A stretch of DNA of 64,000 bases from Capsicum annuum. Its lineage: Eukaryota > Streptophyta > Magnoliopsida > Solanales > Solanaceae. Under the pieces are notes generated by a model. It was not told where the DNA came from. It was given only the letters and a program-made list of their open reading frames with translations, and ran no database searches. Both the position numbers and the translations under genes were made by a program. The DNA is taken from NCBI RefSeq assembly GCF_002878395.1, contig NC_061118.1, positions 86,148,300 to 86,212,299 of the forward strand. Reading direction: 5' to 3'. Shown here piece after piece: positions 34,799 to 45,818 of the stretch; position 1 is the first letter of the stretch, and each line of letters starts with the position of its first letter.

Positions 34799-36723
34799 GT
34801 AATACCCTTTAAATTTTGATCAACTTATTTTTGACATTCCCGTGTTCATAATATCCATTTTTGACTTGAATTATGTTTATGGATGTTAAGAGGGTGTTTA
34901 GGGAAGTTTTTGAATTTTTAGAAGGGTTTCGGGGTCATTTTGGACCCCGTGGCAGTGAAGGTCCATGATATCACCGTGTCATGGGGGCTATCCTCCACGA
35001 TATTAGCGTGGCATGGAGGATAGTCTCTGCGATATTGGCATGCCACAACAAAGTGAATATTTCATGCAGTTTTATTTTTATTCACTTGAGATGAGGGGCT
35101 TTTGGAATTTTTACCCCTTGTGCGATTTTTAAACATGACTAAACCCGTTCTCATTAGTTTTCAAAGATCAAATTCTCCTATTTTACTATCAAACACAGAA
35201 CCCAAGAACACTGAAGGGTTTTACTATGCATTCATCATTTGGGCTCCAAAGTTCAAATTGCTTTCAAATTCTTGTGTATTTCAGGCATGTATCTCTTCCC
35301 TAAATTAATTTTATACAAAAGCATGTGTTTAATTATTGTCCATCTTGTTTAATTATTGGGTTTTGAATATGGGTTGAGGTATTTGGAATGGTTGTTACAT
35401 AAATTAAGTTCCCATGGTTTTGAATTGGTTGTTTATGCTTTATTCTCATGATTTTGAACTAAATAAATGCATGGGTATGGGAATTAGAATGGAGAACATA
35501 GGTTTCCCCAAATTTTATGATTTAATTGTTTGGAATTGGCTTTAAACTTAACCCAACTTGTGAAATTGGTTTTAAAACATGGACATATACATAATCTACT
35601 TCACTTTAGAAACTTTGCTTTGCATAAAAGGTTAATGGAACATAAATTGGTTTTGAAAGGCCTTGGTGGCCATGGATTGGTTTAAATTGGAAACTTCAAA
35701 GTTAATTTAGCTAATTGGTTTTGGAATGTCATAACGAAATTGGCTTGTAAGCTTAACTTTATTTGGTATGACGATACCAAAGTTAAATGCCTAATTTAAA
35801 GAATCCTTGGTTAATAGATGGGAATGTGTGTAAATGGTTTTAATTTGGCCATAAAGGGGGTTGTGTAGCTAGCCGTATAAGGTAGAGGTCCCAGGGGGAG
35901 CATTACTGGAAACCATATTTGTTGATGTGGGGGTCATTATGATCGTGTGCATAGTTCACACATTATATATATATATATTGGAATGGTTGGAGACTCGATG
36001 GCGTTGGGCCTTCCTCAGATTTTTCTAGTTCGCAAGGCTAACACGCACTGGGTCCCTTGCAGCAGGAGGAGCAAACCCATATAGAAGTAGGTGCCCTTAA
36101 GACGAATAGAGCTATACAGTCTAGGATAATGAGTTTTTAAATCTCATGCTTAGACCTTGTTCGCTATCTTGACATCCTATATATGTATATATAAATATGG
36201 GCATTGTGGTTTTGACTGGTTTTTAGATACGTCATTATGTTATCACTTTCCTTGAGTTACATTCCAGTGCTTGTCCCACTGACCATCCTAGGACACTATA
36301 TTGTTTCATAATGTAGAGTCCGAAGACACTTCTTTTACCCTTGTGCAACGTTAGGTGGATTAGCATTTCTGTTGAATTGTTGTGAAGTGGTGATCCTCTA
36401 TACTTCGAAAGGCCTTATCATTTCCATATTTTTTATTTCAACTCAGTACTTTTGGATTCTTTTGTTTATGGTTGGACCATGTTCGGACCTATTTGGTATT
36501 CTAGATTTCGAGGTTATTGTGGGCAAATGTGGGTTGATTAGTTGGTTATTATTTTGATTCTTACCTTCATTGAGTCATTTATCCATCTTCTTAATACTAT
36601 TTATTTGCTTTTGTTTGTTAGCATTATTATTTTGTGCTCATAAGGTTAGGCGATGGAGGTGGGCTCCAGTCCATGGTGGGCTTGAGAAACACGTCACGGT
36701 CAGCACCTGTTCAAATCGTGACA
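34799..36723 (+). repeat. element J 3' LTR
   Basis: TGTAATACCC to AAATCGTGACA, 1925 bp, aligning along its length to B's 5' LTR (1950 bp). Phrase repeat at 34950-35045 ('gcgatattggca', 'catggaggatag'). A single copy of the unit that B's 5' LTR has twice lies near 35870-35970. MULE sequence starts directly after it. Confidence 0.85.
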
Positions 36724-37257
36724 AAAATATTCAAAATAACTATCATAACTCAAAGGCCATGTCTTATTTTTATAAAGTAACTAAAGCATATGATAGAGCT
36801 GCATTTTTTTAACTATTTTAATCAAATAAAGGATATGGTACCCAATGGAGCACAACATCTCAAATATGTCAATTTTAAGAGATGGATATAGGTATTTTAT
36901 CTAAGAAATTGGTATGTTATTATAAATTTAAAGTCTTGTTTGAGTTTATTGTAATACTATGTTGCACTAGGTGATATTTTTGTATAGGTATAATCTTATG
37001 ACATCAAACATAACTGGATCGGTGAATTTCATGTTTGAAGTTGAAAGAGAAATTCCCATTTTCGATCTATTTGATGAAATAAATAAAAGGTTTGCCAATT
37101 ATTTCACGAGAGGCATATGGAGTTGGTGAACTCACAAAACAAACAGACTCGTTCCTTTAATGGAAAAACAAATATCAAAGTAGGTCACTTTGGAGAATAA
37201 GTTATTAGCCCATTAAATACCCAATTACAAGTTTTGTATCAACGGACAATAAATTGT
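36724..37257 (+). pseudogene. MULE transposase fragment with intron
   Basis: Reads NYHNSKAMSYFYKVTKAY, then (frame +1) NYFNQIKDMVPNGAQHLKYV and FKRW. After a 76-bp intron come YNLMTSNI, FMFEVEREIPIFDLFDEINK and RFANYFTRG, then LVPLMEKQIS and LLAH. This follows plant MULE transposases (RWARAFFPGNRYN.MTSNIAES.N). It is cut at 37257 by element C and resumes at 55441, with perhaps 120 bases lost. It overlaps the start of the 21705 copy, so that is a separate insertion. Confidence 0.8.
36912..36987 (+). other. spliceosomal intron in the MULE fragment
   Basis: GTATGT donor at 36912 and TTTTTGTATAG acceptor ending 36987, 76 bp, AT-rich. Removing it joins LRNW to YNLMTSNI, exactly the conserved order of the family (PGNRYN.MTSNI). 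Stops lie within the intron in that frame. Confidence 0.75.
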
Positions 37258-39141
37258 GAGTGCCTTGGAGACTGTCTTGACTACGACTTATGGTGACTAG
37301 TCGTAATAAGTCTATATGAGTCGTATAGTGACCCATAGTCATTGACGACTAAATTTTAGTTTTGAAATTAAGCACACTTTAAACAATTCCCTTCTCACCC
37401 AATTAAAACCCCACATTCATAAAACAGTTAAGAACGGTTATTTCTTATTCATAACGTACTGAAACACTCCCAAAGATCTCTTAAATTCTCTCAAGGCCAT
37501 ACTTAGGGTTTCCAAGAAGTAGGTCATCCAAGGGCTCAAGGGTTGAATTCTTTCCATAAAACAGGGTATTTCAGGCATGTTACTCTTCCCTAATTATTAA
37601 TTTGCTAGATGCATGAATTTTAAAGTGTTGTTTATATGGCATTGAGGTTAGTTTTGAAAACATGGGTTGAGGGTCTTGAACAATTATTATTTATGTGATA
37701 TTTCATGTTTGTCCCTACATGGGTTATGTTTAAGCGGTGATTTTAAAATCAAATTAACACATGGGAATGGTGAATGAACTAGGGCTTTTGATTCCCCAAA
37801 CTTGTGACTTTTGAAGTGGTTATGACTCCAACCCCTTATTGTGAAATCGATTTTTAATATGAAAAGTATGCATATTGAACTACTCATGAACTACTGCATA
37901 GTGTGAAAAGTCAATGAACCATAATGATTTTGAATTAAACCTTAAAGGGTTGTGTAATTCCCCAAGCCAATGTGTAATTGAACCAAAGGGAATTGTGATT
38001 TCCCTTAAATAATGGTAAATGGTGTGGCATGTTAAAGTTACTTTACAAGTGTAGTTGGTATGACGATACCAATAACATATGCCTAAATATGGTTCTATAA
38101 ATGATAATATATGTGCTAATTGTTTTAATTAGGCTTTGAGGAGGTTGTGAAGCTGAGTCATGAAACTGAAGGTCTTGAAGGACCAATACTAGAAAAACCA
38201 CAGTTGCCGATGCAGAGGTCTATATGACCGGGTGGTTCGAGTCCTTCTTATTATTATCATTTGATGGGAGGTTCGAGTCCCCTATATCATATTATATGAT
38301 TTGGTGCTCGTCTCACCTTGATATGCTTGGACGTTTGAGTCTACCATAGTGCATATATATACCCTTTAGTTTGTATGGCCACATGCATTGGGCCCTACAA
38401 GTTGGGAGGAGAGCTAGGCCTATATAGCTTGTGGGTGCCTTCTTATGTTATGATGGTTGAGATACACAATCTAGGCTAAAGTTTTAAAGTGCATGTTAAG
38501 CCTTGTTCCCTATCTAGGCACGTGATGTATATATACATATATGCATTTGATTTTGTGCATTGGCTTGAAATGGTTTTGAATTATTGATCATGGTATTATG
38601 TTATCCTTATCCCCAAGTTACATGCTAGTGTTCAACCTACTTACCATATTTGGACATTGTATTCCCACATAATATAGGCATCGGAGATACCTCTACTTTT
38701 CATGCACAGGGTTAGGAGGATCGGCTTAGTTCGTCGGTTCATTGTGGTGAAGTTGTGATCTTTTATACTTCGGAAGACTTAGACATTTCATCAATTCTTA
38801 TTATAGACTAGAGTTGAGAGTTTCATTATCATTAACAATATTATTTTCATTGTCATTGTTATCTCTCAAAGTTAGGGACATGTATGGATTTTTGTTTTTG
38901 TGTTAAAAGGATTTGTTGGATTACTGTGGACTTGAGTGATGTTGGTCGGTTGTTTTGGCCGATCGATGGTTATCCGGTATAGACATACCTTTTTATTCTT
39001 TGAACTTATATTATTATATGTTCGAAATTCATCCGATATTAGGGATATTATGTTTGGTTTGGTTTGGTATAGGGGGTGATCTTCAATCCACGTGGGACTT
39101 GAGATGCCCATCACGGCCAATCGCTGGTTTGGGTCATGACA
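37258..39141 (+). repeat. element C 5' LTR, missing its first ~320 bp
   Basis: Joins MULE sequence at GTGAGTGCCTTGG, which matches 43950 in the 3' LTR (LTR start 43630). Ends GGGTCATGACA. By eye roughly 85-90% like the 3' LTR. Contains tRNA-B-box-like motifs (38234-38244, 38270-38280, 38331-38341). Confidence 0.85.
38234..38345 (+). repeat. repeated GGTTCGAGTCC motifs in element C 5' LTR
   Basis: Two perfect copies of GGTTCGAGTCC (38234 and 38270) and one degenerate (CGTTTGAGTCT at 38332). The perfect form equals the tRNA T-arm / Pol III B-box consensus GGTTCGANTCC. Equivalent copies lie in the C 3' LTR at 44931-45040. Confidence 0.8.
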
Positions 39142-39145
39142 TAAA

Positions 39146-39157
39146 TGGTATTAGAGC
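39146..39157 (+). other. element C primer-binding site
   Basis: TGGTATTAGAGC, one change from the initiator tRNA-Met site, 4 bases after the LTR. Confidence 0.85.
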
Positions 39158-39353
39158 CTAGGTTTAGTGTCATTAGGTGTCCACAAAGTTGTGTCAAGTA
39201 GAGTCTCTTTTATAGGTGTGTGGCAAGCCACACTTATAGGGAAGAGGCTATAAGGTATTTAGGAATATTTTTCTTTTTTGTTGTTCTATTTCAAGCTATA
39301 GATTCTAAGGTCTTGAATCTCCTCTAATTTCCATATGTTTGCTCTTAAGATTA

Positions 39354-40500
39354 TGCCTCCCAGAAGATCTGATATTTGTGGAAACTCTTAATCCTATTTG
39401 AGGACAATGTGGATAGAGCTCATCCTACTCTAGAAGTTCAGACTTGGTCGAGGGTTGCTGCTTCTGATTGTCGTGAGGGAGCTCTACCAGTTCCCCTATC
39501 CCTTCTCAAGCACCCCAGGCTGGTTTGTCTAATTATGAGTTTTGCCAATCGATTCATTTGTTTACCTAATTGGTGGCCTCCCAGACTAAGTGTGTTGCTT
39601 TAGTTGTGCCATCCTCCAAGGCCACTAGAGTTGTCCAATTTTTGAGGTTGATTTCTCTTATTTTCACTAGTTCTAAAGTTTAGGAAGAACCTTAAAATTT
39701 TATTGATTAGATAAAAAAGATCTTCCATGTGATGCTGCTACTAATAAGGATGGTGTAGATTTTGTAGCTTATCAGTTGAAAGATGTGGCGTATCAATGGT
39801 ATGAGAAGTAGGACCAGTCTAGGAGAGATGGTGTTTAGTCTACATTGTGGGATGATTTCTCTAGTGCCTTTCTTGATCACTTCTTTCCTCATAAGTTGGG
39901 GGAGGAAAAGGTCGAGGAATTTGTGAATTTAAAGTAAGGTAGGATGACAGTAAAAAGTATGCCTTGAAGTTTTATCAGTTGTCACATTATGATCCCAAAT
40001 TGGTGTCTAGAATGAGTAAGTTTACCTCTGGGTTATACCGTGAGTTGATTTTAGAGAGCAAGGCTACCTTGTTGAATAAGGATATGGACATCTCTAGACT
40101 TATGGTGTATGTGTAACAAGTGGAAGAGGAAAAGAAAAAGCAAGCAAAGATGAGTGAAAGGCAAAATAAGAAGTTTTGCTATTTAGATTAGGGTGAAGGC
40201 CAGCAGAAAAGTGGTAGAGATGGTGGAAACTAGTTTAAGAAGAAGTGGTGCAATTCTAGCTCCTACTCTATGTCTAGTTCTCATTATTCAAAGCCATTGG
40301 GTGATCATCATTCTCAGTATAATAGTGGCTTTAGGGCATCAGGAGCCCATCTTTAGGTGCACCGCGGTGTTTATAAAGAGGGGGAACAAGTGCTTTAAAT
40401 ATGGTCAGATTGGACATATGCAGAGAGATTTTCCTTCTAAGTTTACTTCTGAGCAAATAAGATTCCTGTTGCTACTTCATTAGCTCCTCCACCAAAGAGT
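39354..40500 (+). pseudogene. element C gag
   Basis: ATG at 39354 opens MPPRRSDICGN, the family start; a stop follows within 12 codons. Capsid core: AYQLKDVAYQWYEK near 39760-39810, FSSAFLDHFFPHKLGEEKVEEFVNLK split in two frames, then a Lys-rich stretch. The zinc knuckle (40391-40430) reads CFKYGQIGHMQRDF: the first Cys and the His are kept, the second Cys is Tyr and the last Cys is Phe. Stops such as 'tttaggaag' and 'gattagata' interrupt it. Confidence 0.85.
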
Positions 40501-40599
40501 GCTACGTCTGCTTCTGGATCTAGTAGTGGACGAAACTGTCTGTGTGCTCTAGCCACCCGCTAAGATTCTAAGGTGTCCCCCATTGTTATTATTGGTACA

Positions 40600-41018
40600 C
40601 ACAAACTCTTCTCTCATGATGTATATTATCAACTTGATCCTGAGTCTACTCTCTCTTATGTGACCCCTTATGTGGCTATCTATTTTGGTTTTGATCCTTA
40701 ATATATTTTATACCCCTTTTCTGTGTCCACCCTAGTAGGTGACTCCAATATGGCAAGAAGGGTCATTAGGGGTTGTGTGATGTCGGTCTATGGTATAGAG
40801 ACCCTGGTAGACCTAATAGTTTTGGACATAGTAGACTTTGATGTGATTTCGGGGATGAATTAGTTGCATCCGTGTTATTCATCTCTTGATTGTCAGACTC
40901 AAAGGGTCAGTATCCATTTCCCTAATGATTCGGTGATTGAATAGGAAGGTAGTTCCATAGTACATAAGGAAAGGTTTATTTCGTATCTTAGAGTTTGGAA
41001 TTTTGTTTCTAATGGGTG
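40600..41018 (+). pseudogene. element C protease
   Basis: DPESTLSYVTPYVAIYFGF at 40636 onward: the catalytic DPG/DSG has Gly changed to Glu. VDFDVISGMN then stop (Trp codon lost) then LHPCYSSLDC. The frame is otherwise close to B's protease. It is inactive through both the active-site change and the stop. Confidence 0.85.
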
Positions 41019-41031
41019 ACTCTATCACTTA

Positions 41032-42460
41032 GTGCATGTTAAGGATTCTAAATTTGAAGGTCCTTCTTTACAGACTGTCCCTGTGGTCCGTGAATTTCAT
41101 GAGGTATTTCCTAATAATCTTCCTAGTATTCCTTCTGATAGGGAAATTGATTTCGAGATTGATCTTCTTCTGAACACTCGTCCTATTTCTATCCCTCCTT
41201 ACAGAATGGCTCCCGCTGAGTTGAAAGAATTCAAGATCAACTGAAAGATCTTATTAACAAGGGTTTTAACTTCCCTAGTATGTCTCTATGGGGTGCTCCT
41301 ATTCTTTTGTGCATAAGAAAGATAAGTCCCTTTAGAGGTGTATTGATTACCGCTATTTGAATAAGGTGACCCTAACAAATAAGTATCCCCTTCTGAGTAT
41401 TGATGATCTGTTCAGTCAGCTTTAAAGTTCTAAGTTTTTTTCTAAGATTGGATCTTCGGTCGGGTTATTATCAGTTGAAGATTAGGGTGGTGGATATCCC
41501 TAATATTGCTATCCGAACCCGATATAGTCATTTTGGGATTTTGGTGATATCCTTCAATTTGACCAATGGCCCAACAGCATTTATGAATCTTATGAATTGG
41601 GTTTCTCTTAATTCTTTGATTTGTTTGTGATTATTTTTATCGATGATATTTTGGTGCACTCAAAGAGTGAGGCGGATCATGTCGATCACCTCTGCCTTGT
41701 GTTGCAGACCCTTAAGAAGCAGTAGTTGTATGCAAAATTTTCTAAGTGTGAGTTTTGGTTAAATGTTGTGACTTATCGAGGACATATTAATTCTAGTGAA
41801 GGGATCATAATGGATCCACAGAAGGTTACAGTGGTTAAGAAGTGGCCAAAACCCATAACTCCAACCAAAATTCAGAGCTTCTTAGGTTTAGTCAGTTATT
41901 ATAGAAGGTTTGTGGAGAGTTTCTCTTCTATTGGTGCCCCATGGACTAGGTTGACCCAGGAAAAGGTTAAATTCTTATGGTTTGATGCTTGTGAGGGTAG
42001 TTTCGATATGTTGAAGGATAAGTTGACTTTAGCTCTGGTCTTAACTCTATCTGAGGGCCCTAATAGTTTTATTGTCTATTATGATACATCCTGAGTATGA
42101 CTGGGTTGTGTGTTAATATAGCATGGAAAGATGGTTGCTTATGCCTCTAGGCAATTGAAAGTCCATGAGAAGAATTACCCGACCCATAATTTGGAATTAT
42201 TGGTTGTGGTATTTGCATTAAAGATTTGGCAACATTATTTATATGGAGTCCATGTTGATATAATCTGATAATAAGAGCCTGAAATCTGTGTTCAATGATC
42301 TAAATCTCAAGCAAATGAGATATCTTGAGTTGCTCAAGGACTATGACTTGAGTCTTCACTATCATCCAGGTAAAGCGAACGTGGTTGTTGTTGCTCTTAG
42401 AAGGTTGTCCATGGGAAGCTTATCTCATGTGGATGAAGAAAAGATGAGGAAAACTGATAC
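41032..42460 (+). pseudogene. element C reverse transcriptase and RNase H
   Basis: EFHEVFPNNLPSIPSDREIDF, RPISIPPYRMAPAELKEF then frameshifts. TAA at 41423-41425 occupies the Gln of QLQG. FIDDILVHSKSE is encoded near 41637-41670, so the RT catalytic Asp pair is kept in some frame. 41726-42094 is open through KFSKCEFWL, GLVSYYRRFVESFSS. RNase H: YYDTS near 42079, [19 protein letters not shown], and NVVVVALRRLS near 42380-42415 where Asp of VADALS is lost. Confidence 0.8.
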
Positions 42461-42479
42461 TTGGTGAAGGATATTCACC

Positions 42480-43503
42480 TTTTGGATAATCTTGGAGTTC
42501 ATCTTTTGGACTCCGAAAATGGTGGTGTGATTGTTCAAGAGGTGGCGAAGTCATCTCTTGGTGCTGAAGTGAAGGAGAAGCATATGTAGGATCCTATCTT
42601 GATGCAAATCAAGAATGATGTAGGTAGGCAGAAGGTAATGATTTTTTAGATCAGTGGTGATAATATCTTGAGGTATTAAGGTAGATTATATTTTCCTAAT
42701 ATTGATGGATTGTGAGGATGAATTTTGGTCAAATCCCATGAGTGGTGTTCTACTGTTCATCTTGGTTCAGAAAAAATGTATCATGATCTTAAGGAGATTT
42801 ATTGGTGGAATAATATGAAGAATAATGTGGCCAATTTTGTGTCTAAGTGCATGGTGTGTCGGCAAGTGAAGGTAGAGCACTTGAGGCCCAGTGGGATGAC
42901 TCTAGAGATTAAGCTGCCATTTTGGAAATAGGAGATAACTAATATGGATTTATTATCGATCTTTTGCGGTCTCACCAGCAATTTGATTCGATTAGGGACA
43001 TTATGGATAGGATGACTAAATCTGATCACTTCTTGCCAGTGAGGACTAATTTCTCTTCAGAGGATTATGCCAAGTTGTTCATTGATGATATCCTGAAATT
43101 GCATGGTACTCTAGTTTCCATCTTATCTGATTGGGATACTCAGTTCTCATCTCACTTTTGGAGGTTGTTCCAGCAAAGTTTGGGGACTAAGGTGACCCTT
43201 AGTATCGCTTTCCACCCATAGACGGATGGGTAAGTGAAAAGAACAATTCAGGCTTTGGAAGATATGCTTCAGCCTTGTGTTTTTTCTTTTGGTGGTAGTT
43301 GGGTTGACCACTTGCCTCTTATAGAATTTGCCTACAACAATAGTTCTCACTTTAGAATTGGTATAGCTCCATTTGAGGCCTTTTATGTAAGAGGTGTAGG
43401 TCTTTAGAGCAACCAAGAGATCGAGAAAGCTACTTGGGAAGCCGATGAGGACATGAAGTCCAAGTATCTGTCCTAGTTTCCCATTCCGACTAATCATGCT
43501 TGA
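42480..43503 (+). pseudogene. element C integrase, internally deleted
   Basis: Zinc domain: HLGSEKMYHDLKEIYWWNN and KCMVCRQVKVEH, intact CxxC (42846-42875). Core: MDRMTKSDHFLPVRTNFS and SILSDWDTQFSSHFW (second Asp kept), HPQTDGQ with two Gln-to-stop changes. At about 43405, GIAPFEAFYVRGVG runs straight into NQEIEKATWEADEDMKSKY of the chromodomain. Relative to E, about 500 bp (integrase C-terminal domain and chromodomain start) are gone. Ends near HA stop at 43501. Confidence 0.85.
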
Positions 43504-43613
43504 GGTATGTGTATTCCTTAACATTTTTTCTATCTTTGTTAAAGATAAATATAGTTGTGTTTGGAGTCAAATTGTGCTAATAAATGCCTTGTCTTGTTAT
43601 TCAAGGACGAATG

Positions 43614-43627
43614 ATCCTGGGGGGAAG
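43614..43627 (+). other. element C polypurine tract
   Basis: TCCTGGGGGGAAG immediately precedes the LTR start TGAAACACCCC at 43630. Confidence 0.8.
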
Positions 43628-43629
43628 TA

Positions 43630-45818
43630 TGAAACACCCCGAGGTTTTGGTCCTTGAAAATTTCTGAAATTTTATCCTCACTGTCCTGACTATGACTCCC
43701 CTAACAAGTCGTAGGGAGTCTTGACGAGTCGTTGGACCAAATCATAACCAAATTAGAAAGTGTGAGGCTGACTTCTACTTTTAGTACAAGTGGCTCACTA
43801 AGAGTCGTAAGGATTCATTATGAGTTGTTGGGTATAAATCATATAGTGTCCAGTGTATACCCTAAATGGTTGCTGGGTTGACTACAACTAGACCCTATGA
43901 GTCATAGGGTCCCATTACAAGTCATATAGGTTGAGTGGGTTAACAAATTAAGAGTGCCTTGGATAATGTCTTGGCTATGACTTGTGGTGACCAGTCGTAA
44001 TAAGTCTATACGAGTCGTATAGTGACCCATAGCCACTGACGACTAAATTTCAGTTTTTAAATTGAAGGCACTATGGAAAATTCCCTTCTCACTCAATTAA
44101 AATCCCACGTTCATAAAGCACTTAAGAAGGGTTACTTCTCATTCATAACGTACTCAAACACTCCCAAAGCTCTCTTAAAGTCTATCAAGAAGCCATACTT
44201 AGGGTTTCCAAGAAGTAGGTCATCCAAGGGCTCAAAGGTTGAATTCTTCCCATGAAAATTTCAAGCATGTTACTCATCCCTAATTATTAATTTTCTAAAA
44301 GCATGAGCTTTAAAGTGTTGTTCATATGGTATTGAGATTGGTTTTGAAAACATGGGTTTAGGGTCTTGAACAATTGTTGTTTATGTGATGTTACATGTCT
44401 GTCCCTACATGGTTTACTTTTAAGTAGTAATTTAAAAAATAAAATTAATTCATGGAAATGGTAAATGAACTAGGGATTGTGATTCCCCAAACTTGTGACT
44501 TTTGAAGTGATTATGACGCCAACCCTATATTGTGAAATTAATTTTGAATATGAAAAGTATGCATATTGAACTACTTATGAACTACTGCATAATGTGAAAA
44601 GTCAATGAAGCATAATGATTTTGAATTGAACCTTAAGGGGTTGTGTAATTCCCCAAGCCAATGTGTCATTGAACCAAAGGGGGTTGTGATTTTCCCCAAA
44701 TGATGATAAATGGTGTGGCATGTTAAAGTTACCTTTCAAGTGTAGTTGGTATGACGATACAAATAATGTATGCCTAAATGTATATCATGGTTCAATAAAT
44801 GATAATATATGTGCTAATTGTTTTAATTGGGCTTTAAAAAGGGTTGATTAGTTGAGTCATGAAAGTAGAGGTCTTGAAGGACCAATATTGGAAATTGTGG
44901 TTGTCGATGCAAGGGTTTATATGACTGGATGGTTTAAGTCACCCTTATTATTATCATTTGATTAGGAGGTTCGAGTCCCCCACGTCGTATTATATGATTT
45001 AGTGCTCGTGTCACCTTGATATGCCGGGAGGTTCGAGTCCCCCATAGTGCATATGTATACCCTCTAGTTCGTGCGGCCACACATATTGGGGACCTACCAA
45101 TGGGGGAGAGTTGGTCTCTTCTAGCTCATGGGTGCCTTCTTATATTATGACAGTTGAGCTACACAATCCAGGGTAAAGTTTTAAAGTGCATGTTAAGACT
45201 TATTCCCTATCCGGTCATGCGATATATATATATATATACACACACATTTGATTACGTCCATTGGTTTGAAATGGTTTTGAACTGTTGATAATAGCATTAT
45301 GTTATCCTAATCCCTGATTTACATGCTAGTGTTCACCCTATCAACCATATTCGAATGTTGTATCCCCACATGATGCAAGCACCGTATATACCTCTACATT
45401 TCCTGCACAGAGTTAGGTGGATCAGCTCAATTTATCAGTTCGTTTTGGTGAAGTGGTGAGCTTCCATACTTCAGAAGACTTGGACATTTCATCAGTTCTT
45501 ATCATAGACTAGATTTGAGAGTTTCATTATCATTAACATTATTATTTTCATTGTCATTGTCATCTGTCAGAGTCGGGGACATGTCCCAACCAAGACAAGT
45601 TTTTGGTTCTTATGTTAGAAGTCTTGGTTGGATTACTGTGGACTTGGGCGATGTAGGACGGTTGTTTTGTCCAGTCGATGGTTACCGGTTATAGACATAC
45701 CCGTTATTCTTTGAACTTATCTTGTTATATGTTCGAAATTCATCCAATATTAGGGATATTGTGTTTGGTTTGGTTTGGTGTAGGGGTGATCTTCGATCCA
45801 CATGGGACTGGAGATACC
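43630..45818 (+). repeat. element C 3' LTR, main part
   Basis: TGAAACACCCC to GAGATACC, where D interrupts it; the last ~33 bp lie at 55408-55440. Phrase repeat at 43680-44045 ('tgactcgtagg', 'gagtcgtaagga', 'gagtcgtatagtg'). B-box-like motifs at 44931, 44968 and 45030. Confidence 0.85.
44931..45040 (+). repeat. repeated GGTTCGAGTCC motifs in element C 3' LTR
   Basis: GGTTTAAGTCA at 44931, perfect GGTTCGAGTCC at 44968-44978 and 45030-45040. The spacing follows the 5' LTR copy, so the array predates insertion. Confidence 0.8.

Noticed and set aside
43147..43524. Minus-strand 125-codon frame
   Set aside because: Antisense shadow of element C integrase; similar antisense frames recur opposite other integrases (9825-10079, 32059-32340, 59201-59404).
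38234..45040. Possible tRNA genes at GGTTCGAGTCC motifs
   Set aside because: No acceptor or anticodon arms or A-box at the right spacing; only the B-box-like motif repeats.
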